Of a stretch of DNA of 64,000 bases, positions 35,950 through 47,319 are shown piece by piece. This DNA comes from Nannobrachium achirus (Eukaryota > Chordata > Actinopteri > Myctophiformes > Myctophidae): assembly GCA_963921795.1 (NCBI GenBank), contig OY997649.1:30881555-30945554 (forward strand), in the 5' to 3' direction. Each line of letters starts with the position of its first letter. The first letter of the stretch is position 1. Below the pieces are notes generated by a model. The model had not been told where the DNA came from. It saw nothing but the letters and a program-made list of their open reading frames with translations, and did not search any database. The position numbers were made by a program, and so were the translations under genes.

Positions 35950-37280
35950 CACACGGGTGTGATTTTTATTTCAACCATACCCATTCCACACTGTTGAGGA
36001 AGCTTAAAGTACAAGTATTCCACTGCCTTTAATGCTGATACAGCTGTATTATATTAGCCTGTTGTATGAGAATAAAACACCTCAAACCTTTGTTTTCCCA
36101 ACGTGGTTGTGTTTTGGTGATAGAGGCTATTGGTTTGTGTGATTCTCACATGTTCCACTGTACTGTGTGCAAAACAATTTACATGTTGTAAAAAAAAGCA
36201 GCTTGTCACAGACATGATACTTGTTCTTCCTTTTTTTCTTAGTGGGGTTATTTTTGTTTGTTCCGCAGTACACTTTCTCAGTCATAGATGTTTCATGCTG
36301 CTCTGAAATAAGGAAGTGAAAAGGGTGGCTAAGTAAAGCCCCCAGCCTTTTTTTAATGCTAAGCGAGAATGTAGAGTACAGACGTACGTGAGAACGTAAA
36401 GTACAGACAACACCAAGGTCGACTCCAGAGTAAGTGGTCTTAATTTCTTGAGAAATAGAGGGTAGCCTATAATTCAACCAACCAGGTGAGTGAGACATCA
36501 AACTTTAATATCCAAGTCGTCTTTATTGTAGTGTTTATGAATGGAAATAGTATAAAGACAAATGGCTCTTTAGAGAAAGAAAAAACAAGGAGTATTTGAA
36601 AGAGGAACTTCATGTTGCTCACACAATGGGTTGAATTTCTGTGTTGATTGTTGACTATACAGTTACATTTGCTGTCCTTGTTTTCCCTACTAGAATATCA
36701 TTGCTGTTGTTATCTTTCTGTATTGTTGTCTTTCTGGTAATACATTCAATTAATTGAACGTGTATCGAAGAAGTGAAAAAGAAAAGTGAACATAAATATT
36801 CAGACAAAGGTATTAAACACAATGATTATTGTTTTGATATAAGACTACATTTTAAAGTTAATATGAGTGTCTAAACTGCTGTATATAAATGGGAAATGTT
36901 AGAGAGGATTTTCACCCCCCACGTAACGTATCGTATTTTCATATTTTCTGGAACAATTTTGGATACATTTCAAGTAATGTTTTGAATTGATATTTGCAAC
37001 ATCCCTTTAACGATTTAAAAATGATCTCAACTGCACTCATTTAAGTAACTCATCTTATGCTGAAATAGTTTTAATGCAGCGGAAACACAATGTATCACAC
37101 AGGAAATGAGACATGTACAGCAGCATGCTCCTCACTTCCTTGTTGTGAGTTGACGTTCTACCTCAAGTTTCACAAACAGAACCCTGCCCCATGATGGAGG
37201 GGAAATCCAATGTCTGACTCAAATATTCTGACCAGGACATTTTTGGTGTATCCGTATATAACATTGTTTAATGTGTCCCT
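35950..37280. other. Spacer upstream of tetraspanin-2
   Basis: Mostly unique sequence. ACCAACCAG|GTGAGTG at about 36487 is a good donor and CTCCCCTCCAG at 37279-37289 a good acceptor. A non-coding first exon of the next gene ending near 36486 is therefore plausible but unproven. Confidence 0.35.
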
Positions 37281-37311
37281 CCCCTCCAGGTTTGAACAGA
37301 GGATCTGAACA

Positions 37312-40300
37312 ATGGCTCAGAATTGCCTAAAGTGCCTGAAGTACACCATGTGTGTGGTCAACTTCCTGTGTTTTGTATGTACCACCTTCTGTTATCAGCT
37401 CTCATTCCGTGTTTCTCTACGTACAGTATATGGAATGGATGTATGAACGATGTATAAGTCAGTTTTCATGTTATAGTCCAGAAGTTAGAACTAGAGTTCT
37501 CAAATTCTGCCCAAACCTGATCCGACCTGACATTTTCAGGCCAGGTAGGGCTTAAAATGCATGCTAATTAGTCGGGCCGGGCTGGGCCTCAATGAAAAAA
37601 GAAAATATACATTATTATTTATATTACTTTTACTCTTTGATAGAGTCCTCAAATTCTTCCAGAACCCAACCTTACCCGACTCGACGTTTTCGGGCCGGGT
37701 AGGGCCTAAAATGTATGCTAATTAGTCGGGCCGGCCCTGTTACCGCTACAATCTATAGCTCACCTGAAAATTCAGTTGAAAGTCAGTTATTGTCAACGAC
37801 AAGCTACCTGGTCTTTCAACAAAGTATAAATGAGACCTGAAATTATTTTATACTTTAGCTATTGAAGAATAGCAGATATACAAGCTCACAGGCGAGCTTG
37901 TAGAACAAACATGAACATTTGTGCAAATCTTTGAATATATCTTTTTTTTAAAGTTACATGTGTAACTCAAATATTTGCTTCTGGGGGGACCCTGATACAT
38001 AATATTTTGAGACGAGGGTCCGGCAGCCAAATACATAATTCTAGGGGTCCTTGACATGAAAAGGTTTGAGAACCACTGACAAAAACCTTAGAAGGATTTA
38101 GAAGACATTTATGGAATCGGGTCAAAGATATTCAAAGACTTGCACAAGACGTTCACAATGCGTAATAATGCGTTCCCGGTCGTAATGGGATAAAACCCGA
38201 TGTGTCTTTTGTTTTCACAGTTGAGTGGCACAGCATTGCTGGTGTTCGGTGTGTACATGATGATGCAGTTAAGGCTGTCCACTGCTCTCCTGCCCAGCCT
38301 GGCTCACCTCAGCATACCCAACATGCTGCTCATCTGCGGCATCATCATCTCCTGTGTGTCCTTCCTGGGCTTCCTGGGAGCCCTGAAAGAAAACCGCTGC
38401 CTCCTCCTGACTGTATGCTACAACAGTTTTGGAAGAACACATTCATACACATCTATTTCTTTATTTCTATGGCTAGAAAAGATAGGGATAGGACCATAAC
38501 CTTGATATTCCAGACCAGTGGTTCTCAAAGTGGATTCCAGGGACTCTCTGGGTCCTTTTAGGGAGGTCTACATTGACCTTTACAAGTCTGTAACTCTAAC
38601 AGTGTCAAATGGAACCAAATGGACCATTTGGTTCTCCAAAGTGGACCATTTGGTTCTCCAAAAAGTTTGAGAACCATTGTTCCAGACAGTATGCCGATTC
38701 AGATTGCAATCACATCTTGATCTTACATGGCTATCCTCACAGTATCCTAATTACAAAATGTTAGAAACAGATCATATCAATTCAAATGATACTGACTGAG
38801 TGATATGGAATCTCTATTCCCAGTTTTTCCTTCTGCTGTTTATTCTGATGGTAGTGGAGCTGATTGCAGCCTGCCTCCTCCTGGTCTACGAAGAGAGGGT
38901 AAGACACGATCTATACAAATCATTATAGGATTATTATAATACGATATAAATTCACTGACACAAAGAAATCTCTCACAAAAGTGTTGGTAATGTAAATTAA
39001 AAACTGGTTCTGATTGTTTTTAAACGATGATACATAGTTTAAGTCAATACGTCTATAGACAATCTATTAAGAATTCACTTGGTAAACCGAGGAAACAAAT
39101 GTAAAAGTAATGTCATTGTTTAGATTGGTGAAATGGTGAAAACAGACCTGGAAAACAGCTTGGCTGCTGCCACGAAGGAGAATTCGACAGTTCTTTCGGG
39201 TGACTGGGATCTGGTTCAGAACACAGTGAGTGCATGAATCCCTAATATGTTCTATGTGCATTTACATTTCTCAACGTATACTAAAAGGTTCAATACATCA
39301 CACTAGGTTAGGTTTGTTTTCCCTTCTTCAGGGTTTAGCAAGAAAATATCGTCGTTGTCGGGTGGAAACCTCGTATATCTCCAAGTTTCAAATGTGTACG
39401 TTCTTTAGCAAAGTAAAGCCCCGCATCATCGTACAAGGCCGTTGCTCAAAAGTAGTGAAAACAGCTGATCTACAAGCACACAACGCCTCGCGGTGCGAGG
39501 CGTTGTGTGCTTGTAGATCGGCTGTTTTCACTAGTTTAAATCATTTTTAAAATGATACATTTAAAACGAACAGTTTTGGACATACAAGGTTTTCTTCCGA
39601 CAACGACGATATGGTACTGTATGCTAAACACACAAGTCTTCTTATGATGGGTTAGAATCAGAACCACAAGGGTCTGATATCAGATCAAGTAATCAAAAAT
39701 AAATAACACTTTTAAATAACAACAGAAGGAAACAACCCCTAGGCCTTCCTCAGCATCTCTGAGAAATGTAACGTTTGATTGTTTTTTTGATTGATTGATT
39801 GATTGAAGACTTTATTAGAAGTTTGCATAGGAAAAGGTACAGTTTCATGACGGTACAGTTCACTGGTACAAGGTCTACTAAAAGGAGATCCATGAAAAGA
39901 CTAAGCTTATTTCCACAGGAAACCATTTAAGTATCTCATATAACATTGAATGACAGACGAATAGAACACAGTACTATGCAGTAGATATGTAAAGAAAGGA
40001 AAAATGAGAGAAGTAAGGTTATGAAGTCTTTAAGAAATGGCTAGTGGTATGTCTAATGTCATGCACCTAAATTCATCTTTTCCCTGAAGAAACCCTTTTG
40101 CCAGGTCAAAAGGTTGGTTTCTTAATAGATTTTTCTACATTTTTGATTGCTTTTGCAACTCTGCACTATTGGTGTCCGCCCTTCCTGCTTGTCTGTTTAT
40201 ATCTCATGCAGCTCACACCCAAAACTGTTAACTTGCTAATGTATACAGGCTCTGTTGATAGGCGTTTTAAAAAAGTTAAAAAGTCTAGTGATTGGTCACA

Positions 40301-42014
40301 ATTATTAGAATTGTTATTATCCATATTTTATTAACTATTAAGTATACTTTCAAGTCTATTTTATTCTCATTTTGTTCTCTTCATTTTTATTATCTCTACA
40401 AGTCTACGTCCAGTTTCCTTTCTCTTTTTTTCCTGGAGCCTCATATAGCTCTCGCACACTAACTAACATTATTATAACTACCATTACCGTCCAAATATTA
40501 TAATAAAGTTAGTTGCAATCTTGTCCATGTTAAGGGCAGGACATGTTGTGAATTGTAGCCGCATAGCACACACGTTTTAATGAATGATGGTCACAATTTT
40601 GGTTAATTTGGTACGACCCGCATTTACAGTAGATCGAAATTGCCTATAGCTTATTACATTTGGGTCAAAGAGGTCAAAAGTCGAGGTTGTAATCAATTCA
40701 CAATCGAGAATGGATATAGATTTCTATAGAACTTGGTAGCCAAGAACAGACCTTTGAGTGAAAAACGTCAAAGTACAAGCTCACCATTAAGGGCAAGGTC
40801 TAAATATCATAATCTGTCACGGAATGGCATATAATGACAATAGCACTGGCAGAGTATGCACTCTACTGAGTGTAATCTTTCTGGTTTGAAATGATGTTCC
40901 CAACCATTCTGTGTTACAGTTTAACTGCTGTGGAGTCCTTAACGTATCTGACTGGGGTACTGAAGATGAAGTGCCTAAATCGTGCCGCATCCTTCCATTT
41001 AACGCCACACACCACAAATACAAGGAAACGGTATGAATATTACACTGGTAGCATCATTTGAAATATTCAGAGCTATTTCACTATATAAAGTGAATAAATA
41101 TAGTTGTGAGTGCATTCGATTCCAACTCAACACATCTTAGAGTGGGACTGAGTTACTAGGGCCCAGGGTGTCCTTAATTATTTTATACTTTAGCTATTGA
41201 TAAATAGCATATACGCTGCAAGCTTGTAGATCTGCTATTTTTGAAAAGTCGTGAAAATGTGTGCAAATCTTTTAATATATGTATTTTTTAAGCGCACATT
41301 TGTAATACTTGCTTCAGGGGAATCCCTGGAACTAGATATTTTGAGATGGGGGTCCGTGGCCAAATACATATAATTTTGGGAGTCCTTCACATGAAAATGT
41401 TTGAGCAACACTGACATATATATATACATATATATAGGCCTATATGTACATTTATAAAATCGGGTCAACAATATTCAGATTTGCACACATTTCCAAGATT
41501 TTTCAATAGTTAAAGCACAAAATAATGCGTTCCCAAGCAGAAGAACATTCATGGGGGGCCCGCAGTGAATCCTTGTACCCAGGGCCTTAGAATTTGGTGC
41601 GACACCCCTGATGACCAATGTAAAATTTAGGCCCCAATTTGAAACCAACTAAGAACCACTATTCTACACAAACCCCAGAATGTCCATTTAATGTAAATAG
41701 ATGAATGAATAATAATACATACATAAAAATGCTGCTCTCTATTTAAGGGTTGTTTGGAGAAAATGAAGAACTGGTTTGAGGAGAACTTCCTCACAACTGG
41801 GATTTCTGTGATTGTCCTCTGCATCATTGAGGTATGCTTACTGACCACTTATTTTTAGATGTATGATTATATATTTACCCTTTACTACCACAACATGTTA
41901 GAACATTTTATCATTACATCATGTTCCGCTCTCTTTTGACAGGTCTTGGGAATGTGTTTCGCTATGACTCTGTTCTGCCACATCAGCAGATCTGGACTTG
42001 GCTACAAGTTATAG
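37312..42014 (+). CDS. cd53: CD53-like tetraspanin, four-cysteine large loop, 7 coding exons
   Basis: Exons 37312-37374, 38221-38412, 38824-38898, 39124-39225, 40920-41030, 41748-41831, 41943-42014, all phase 0, give 232 aa. MAQNCLKCLKY opens TM1 with likely palmitoylated cysteines. TM2 ends FLGALKENRC, TM3 is FFLLLFILMVVELIAACLLL followed by VYEER, and the large loop (about 110-195) has FNCCG, KSC and GC. This is the four-cysteine pattern of mammalian CD53, with the NVSDW sequon next to the CCG motif where human CD53 has NGTSDW. TM4 begins EVLGMCFAMTLFCH, close to human EVLGMSFALTLNC. Further sequons NST and NAT are in the loop. CD53 is a pan-leukocyte membrane organiser. Exon sizes (63, 192, 75, 102, 111, 84, 72) mirror those of the upstream gene. 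Orthology to cd53 rather than another leukocyte tetraspanin is likely but untested. Confidence 0.9.
37838..38193. mobile_element. Palindrome element class A in tetraspanin-2 intron 1
   Basis: TTTAGCTATTGAAGAATAGC opens a short hairpin (37861-37903), followed by the reverse of the class A middle segment (GAAAAGGTTTGAGAACCACT) and GTCGTAATGGGATAAA. It ends about 28 bases before exon 2. Confidence 0.6.
37861..37903. repeat. Hairpin core copy (right arm truncated)
   Basis: AGCAGATATACAAGCTCACA faces GCGAGCTTGTAG; the distal right arm is lost. Confidence 0.6.
38516..38679. mobile_element. hAT/Charlie-like MITE, 164 bp, perfect 8-bp TSD
   Basis: Left end CAGTGGTTCTCAAAGTGG, right end AGTTTGAGAACCATTG. 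Both sides are flanked by TTCCAGAC (38508-38515 and 38680-38687). It contains a duplicated ACCATTTGGTTCTCCAAA and no hairpin core. Tetraspanin-2 intron 2. Confidence 0.88.
39346..39612. mobile_element. MITE class C (267 bp) with hairpin, tetraspanin-2 intron 4
   Basis: The ends ATATCGTCGTTGTCGG and CCGACAACGACGATAT are inverted repeats, extended by GTGGAAACCTCGTAT and ATACAAGGTTTTC. The middle is a long hairpin (39463-39533). Other copies: 46486-46751, 58688-58918, 62470-62688. Confidence 0.8.
39463..39533. repeat. Hairpin core copy (longest arms)
   Basis: TAGTGAAAACAGCTGATCTA and CAAGCACACAACGCCTCGC pair with GCGAGGCGTTGTGTGCTTG and TAGATCGGCTGTTTTCACTA, about 34 base pairs with one mismatch and almost no loop. 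Confidence 0.9.
39740..40919. other. Tetraspanin-2 intron 4, right part; possible LINE tail
   Basis: TGATTGATTGATTGATTGAA at about 39788, followed by GACTTTATTAGAAG, looks like the reverse of a LINE 3' end with an AATAAAGTC tail and ATCA repeats. I found no reverse-transcriptase motif alongside it. The rest is unassigned. Confidence 0.35.
41141..41610. mobile_element. Palindrome element class A/B in tetraspanin-2 intron 5
   Basis: The left side has GGGACTGAGTTACTAGGGCC and the right end GGTGCGACACCCCTG, the reverse of the 13944-14316 element. The hairpin at 41201-41242 is reduced to a right arm. The left terminus is missing. Confidence 0.6.
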
Positions 42015-42650
42015 AAGAAACACTCTTGAATCACATCTCCTTTGCTCTTATGTTAGAGTGAATCATATTGCCAGGTTGCATGCACATTCTATGAAAAGAA
42101 TATAGATTTGATCGTACTTTTCCACATGTAGTTCCAAACCAGATTTGATAACATTTTATTTCAGGGTACTGGTGAGTGTTCACTGAAGGAGTTGAAGGAA
42201 CCTTTGCTATTTATTTGTTTTGTTTGGCTTTGTAGAATACCTCATGTTGATTGTGAAAAGTATCACATACTTTTATATCTATATCTATATCTAGTATATC
42301 TTATATATCTATATCTATATATCTATCTATCTATATCTATATATCTATATATAGTCTTCAAATGCAAAACATATTCAATGGGAATACAATGTTGCGGTCT
42401 GTTAGTGTTAGACCTACATCAGGTTATCTTCCCATTATATAATGTTTTTGCATTTGAAGACAGTGTGCTTTTCAAGCTTGTCAAATTCCGTTTCTGTAAA
42501 TAGACATAATACTATTGGAACCTTATAGTGCATACTGCTGTTCACATAGACATTGACATTTTGAGAAATCAGGCTGTGTAAATGTTATTCTATTGTAAAA
42601 AATTGTTAGCCATTGTGAAAATATAAATGCACCAATGTAGTTGTGACCGT
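42015..42650 (+). other. Tetraspanin-2 3' UTR (putative)
   Basis: Follows the TAG at 42012. It contains a TATATC/ATCT simple repeat at about 42273-42354. No canonical AATAAA was noticed here, so the 3' end is undefined. Confidence 0.35.
42273..42354. repeat. TATATC/ATCT simple repeat
   Basis: Hexa- and tetranucleotide units ATATCT and ATCT. Confidence 0.85.
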
Positions 42651-42984
42651 AGGGAGAATTTACTCTCAAACCCGGCAGAACCTTGACCGTCAGTGAGTAG
42701 GTAGCTACTGTAGGTAACGTCTCAATGTCTATAGCTGACCTGTTGTGACATCACATTGTTGACTCATTGACATTGTTGACTCAATAACCTTGCCCTTTAG
42801 GGCGTGGTCGCTTTATTAGGGTGTCTTACTGGTATATTATGTTAGTGTTTCATGGTCAGTTGGTCACTTTCTGTTCCCTTATATACATTTATTTACGGTT
42901 GATTGTACATTTTTTCTACGGAAATTAAGCTGGTGAATGTTCCGGTGGAATATTGTAACTGTCTCAGGCAATATAGAATTGTCT

Positions 42985-43215
42985 TATCGTGCAATGATGC
43001 ATTTTAATGACACCTTTCGAAAACACATTAATGCTAGCATCCCTATTCTGGGGCAAACATTGTGCAAAAATTGCCAATCTAACAATGAGGTTGTAGATCG
43101 TCTATTTTCGGCAAAGATATTTGGTCTAGAGGGAAAAAACGAGGGAGCCTTATGCAGTATAGAGCCCCTGGAGGGACTCCAGTCAACTAAGTATACATAT
43201 AGGGTTAAGTGGTTA
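42985..43215. mobile_element. Palindrome element class D (decayed)
   Basis: ATCCCTATTCTGGGGCAAAC, a decayed hairpin at 43064-43110 (GTTGTAGATCGTCTATTTTC) and GGCAAAGATATTTGGTCTAG follow the class D layout. Confidence 0.5.
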
Positions 43216-43343
43216 CATACATACTGTACATAAATACAATATTTGCAATGTGATGGCTTGTAGTCTTAACTTTGTGCTGCTTGACAATACATCAATCAGC
43301 CCTGCTTGGTTGTCATTTCCTCTGTCACAACACTGTTGTGTAA

Positions 43344-43521
43344 GGGTGCCCTCACACCAAAACACCTATGAGAGTGGAATCTGCGTACCACCAATGCATT
43401 TCAATGAGTGAAGCGGTTTCATGCCAGCAGAGGATTTCTGCAAAAAACGCTCCCTTCTCATTGAAATGCATTGGTGGAACGCGGATTCCACTCTAATAGG
43501 TATTTTGGTGTGAGGGCACCC
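43344..43521. mobile_element. Palindromic MITE with GGGTGCCCTCACACCA ends
   Basis: GGGTGCCCTCACACCAAAA at the left and TTTTGGTGTGAGGGCACCC at the right. Inner arms ATGCATTTCAATGAG and CTCATTGAAATGCAT also pair, so nearly the entire element is self-complementary. Confidence 0.85.
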
Positions 43522-43525
43522 TAAC

Positions 43526-43881
43526 AGTGGTGGAAGAAATACTCAAATGACTTAAGTGAAAGTATCAATAATGCATTGAAGAAACACTCTGTTACAAGTA
43601 GAAGTCCGAAATTCAAAATTGACTTGAGTAAAAGTACAAAAGTATGTATAAAATGAATAAAGATTATTCTGAAAATAGTCGATACGCAAGCTCACAATTG
43701 CGTTGCAAAATCTACAAAGTAACTCAAGTTATCAAATAATTGTAGTGGAGTAAAAGTACAACATTTGCCTCTGAGATGTACAGTAGTGGAGTAGAAGTTT
43801 AAGTACTGAAAATGTGAAAAACTCCAGTAATAAAACATACATCAAAATGTAAATGTACTTAAGTTACTTTACACCACTGCC
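43526..43881. mobile_element. hAT-like MITE carrying a half hairpin core
   Basis: CAGTGGTGGAAGAAATACTC at the left, AGTTACTTTACACCACTG at the right, a familiar teleost hAT-type end. The left half of the hairpin core (43671-43706, GAAAATAGTCGATACGCAAG) interrupts its middle. Confidence 0.75.
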
Positions 43882-44182
43882 ATGTAATATATTTCACCGG
43901 TTGTGGATTTGTTTGAGATGTGAAGCTCAGTCTCAGGACCTACTGTAATTTGGGAGCTGCTCACGTGGTGGTACTAACCCTGAGTTCTAGGAGACCCAGA
44001 ACTACTTTCAAACGTTTTCCAAAAAAGTGAAAATAGCAGATCTACACTTATATATATATATTTGTAATAGTTTTTTTAATGACATACCTACCCAGGGGGT
44101 GGTTCTGGTTATAATTAAATGGAAAGCCATCACAGAACCTCTGACAAGTTTCTGGTTATGGATGCGTGTGGGTTGTTAGCAG

Positions 44183-44340
44183 GGACGTGCAGAGAATGTT
44201 AGAGAGGCTGAAATTTCTATAAGGGCCTTTGGTGAAAACATTGAAAATAGCCGACCTCCAAGCTCACAAGGTGTCGCGCTGCGACGCGTTGTGAGCTTGG
44301 AGGTCAGCTATTTTCTGGAAAGTCACAATATGACCAAAGA
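44183..44340. mobile_element. Left part of a CAGGGACGTGC element with hairpin
   Basis: CAGGGACGTGCAGAG matches the left terminus of the intact element at 46355. A complete hairpin lies at 44243-44315. No right terminus was found. Confidence 0.55.
44243..44315. repeat. Hairpin core copy
   Basis: GAAAATAGCCGACCTCCAAG, CTCACAAGGTGTCGCGC, then GCGACGCGTTGTGAGCTTGG and AGGTCAGCTATTTTC. Paired substitutions in both arms (CTCCAAG with CTTGGAG) preserve the stem. Confidence 0.85.
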
Positions 44341-46346
44341 TATTTAATTAATGAAGATAGCTCAACATCATTGGATCTACTAGAGAGCGACATGGTAAAC
44401 AAATCCTACAAAAAGCCTCCTAAGTGGGCGCCGGCTGACTGCAAATCTCCGCGCACGTCCTGTTTACTGGTGCTATAGATCCCGCGAGAGTGTGTTGCTG
44501 GGACAGCTAAAGAGCAATAATAAAGTCGATTTTCTCCTTTGTTGTGTCGCTGAAAAAAGCCACTTTGGTATGACAATTTTGTTAATATTATGAGGCTTGT
44601 GATGATCGGGTCCAATATTTAGTTCTGTAACCATAGCTTCTGAACTATTATTTTGCTCTGTGTTCACGTTAGCTCTCTCATTGTAAATGAATAGACTCCA
44701 AACATGCTTCCGCCTCCTAAAAAGGTATCCACCTACGTCACGCAGAAACGGGAAGTACGGGTCTTACTCTTTACCGCTCTCTTGCTATCGCCCTGTTGGA
44801 TATAACTTGCGGTGGTGGTAGACACCCACTTCCCCTCTGTGCTACTTCATGGGTCAAAATAGCCACTCAAGTCTACTCTGAATTTTTTTTTAATATAAAG
44901 TCAACATTTTAGTTTCTGTTGCTGATACATGTTGGCAAAAATAACTAAATAAAGAAACTGGACGTATGTCATAAGTAATCCACGGTTTTATTTATAGAAT
45001 AAAATCCTGCATCAATATTTTAAGACAAAAAAAAAGAAAAACTAAAAAAATACTAAGATTTCCTTTACATTTTAAAATAATTTTGTTCTTTTTTTAAACA
45101 GTCACACAAAAAAAATAGAAACAAGTACAATTTTTGTCATTAAAAAAAAATGTAACTGTACACAGCAGAATATACCATTTATTGCAAACTTAACACCCCT
45201 GATACCTCGGAAAACTATTAACACAATTATTGCAATTCAACTAGAGAGATATGCCAAGGGGAAGAAAAGAAAAGAAAAGAAAAAAAAAAACACACCCTTC
45301 TCCGATACAGCTCTCTCTCGGTCTCATTTTCCTCTCTGAAAAAGACTGTTTTTGACACCCCCACGTTGTCCACTGAAAGCAACCAGAGACAGCAGCAGCG
45401 TAAAGCTTAATGTATACTTCGATGCAGAATGGTGTTGCTAGCAACAGTCATGTTATGAAGCATAAATTAGACTTCAGTGGTATTTTCTCTGTGACATAAT
45501 GTTATTATTGCCGTCTGTCCCGGGAAGGACATGTCCTGTCCATCCCTACAAGGTGGATCCCAGTAAGCATGACACATATGCTTATCCCACTCCTCTTCCT
45601 GTTATTATTAAGACACCAGATAAAACTCTCCTCTTTTGGGGGATACAGAGGTAATGTATTAAACTGGGCTGTAGTCTAGACAGCTGTACGATCAAAAAAT
45701 AAATAAGCAGGGAAATTCTCAGCTATGCCTATGGTGAATCTCCTCCAGATCTTGCACTCAAGTGAGATCATGAGAAAACCCAAAGTCTAGCGTGAAGTTG
45801 TAAAGTACGGATAATCTTGCAATATGGATTTTAGATTTTTTAATTACATTCTGCCATTCGTATTGCGCTATTACAAAGATTAAACTTTTTTTTTTGAAAG
45901 ATAGATGGCATCCCATAACCATTGGGCTACTCAGATACTTCTCATCTACCGTTATACATCATTAGAACAGACTCGGGTTTACTTTCTTGCATTGCATTTT
46001 GAAATTGCAGTACAATGCCACTGCAGTGAAATGCTGAGCTTAACAACCACACTGAAACTTAAGTTTAATATCTAGTATTTACTGCCAAAGATGTTGTTGA
46101 AAGCAAACCAAAATGCCTCAGTGAGACGGGAAGAAAACTCGTTAGGAGGTGCAAGACTGAGCCAGTACCATGCCTCAAGAGAGATTCTTGTAAGAGTGAG
46201 AGCCCAAACCATTACTTAAACGCTGCAAAGTGTGTGATCTCTCTCGGTAAACATTTAGTCTGCCTCAAAAGACCCACGATTACAGACAAAGAACATGTGG
46301 TGGGGAAAAAGTATACATCAATAAATAAGAATGAACAGAAACAGAG
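44341..46346. other. Convergent spacer; possible distal araf 3' UTR
   Basis: Mostly unique sequence. On the - strand, AATAAA hexamers at 44987-44992 and 45178-45183 are candidate araf poly(A) signals, which would imply a 3' UTR of over 7 kb. No exon seen. Confidence 0.3.
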
Positions 46347-46485
46347 TCACTAACCAGGGACGTGCTTGCTATTGGGAAAAGCGGGACAACTCCAGAACGG
46401 CCGGTTCATTCCCGGCCATTAGGAAAAAGAATTAAAAAAGAATTCGGCCTTCGTTCCATTTTGGGGGCTGTGCGGCCAACAAAGT

Positions 46486-46751
46486 AAATCGTCACTGACG
46501 GGCAGAAACCTCGTATCTCCAAGTTTCAAATTTATAAATTGTTTCGCAAAGCAAAGCCTTGCTTCATCATACAAGGCCGTTGCACAAAAGTAGTGAAAAC
46601 AGCAGATCTACAAGCACACAACGCCTCGCACCGCGAGGCGTTGTGTGCTTTTAGATCGGCTGTTTTCACTAGTTTAAATCATTTTTAAAATGATAAATAC
46701 AAAACAAACGGTTTTGGACATATAAGGTTTCCACCCGACAACAACGAAATA
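46486..46751. mobile_element. MITE class C nested in hAT-like element
   Basis: GGCAGAAACCTCGTATCTCC at the left and GGTTTCCACCCGACAACAAC at the right match the copy at 39346-39612, with the outermost left bases decayed. Confidence 0.75.
46591..46671. repeat. Hairpin core copy
   Basis: TAGTGAAAACAGCAGATCTA, CAAGCACACAACGCCTCGC, short loop, then GCGAGGCGTTGTGTGCTTT and AGATCGGCTGTTTTCACTA. Confidence 0.9.
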
Positions 46752-47319
46752 TAACTAAAAAGAAAAAAAAATGAGGGCCCCTCCAACTCTTTTTTCCCGG
46801 GCTGAATCAGGGGCCCAGCACGTCCCTGTCACTAACCCAATGCTTCTCCACAAACACCCAGCAGGGCAGGAAGTTAACGCTCCCCACCCTCCGGGCAACA
46901 GCGGCATTATGGGATCCACAAAGTCCCCAGCCGTTCTTTAACTAGTTTGATAGCAAAACATGATTCTTATTATTAAAACCCAAAAATAACTGCTGGTTAG
47001 CTGCAAAAGTGGCTGACCAAGTAGAAAACAAAGCCATAACCAGCCACTAAAATTAGCATCTGGTTGGTGGCTGGTGTTAATGTGGCCACCCCGCATCCAA
47101 GCCATATACCCCAAATCCAATAACCCACTGACAAAACTGGAATGAGTAAAACAACGAGGGTACCCAGCCCCTATATTTAAAAAACATTAAAAACATCTAG
47201 GTTAAAACACCTGGATCATTCTGCTGCGTAGACAGAAGCTGTCAGTTCTATTTTGTTCAGTAACCACTGACCCTTGATTAGGTTCTGCACCAGTTAATCA
47301 TCAATCACATCAATTACAG

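Larger units (their letters stand above)
46355..46828. mobile_element. hAT-like element, 474 bp, perfect 8-bp TSD, containing a nested MITE
   Basis: Termini CAGGGACGTGCT and AGCACGTCCCTG; TCACTAAC on both sides (46347-46354 and 46829-46836). A class C MITE (46486-46751) lies inside and in turn contains a long hairpin (46591-46671), so three layers are visible. Confidence 0.88.
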
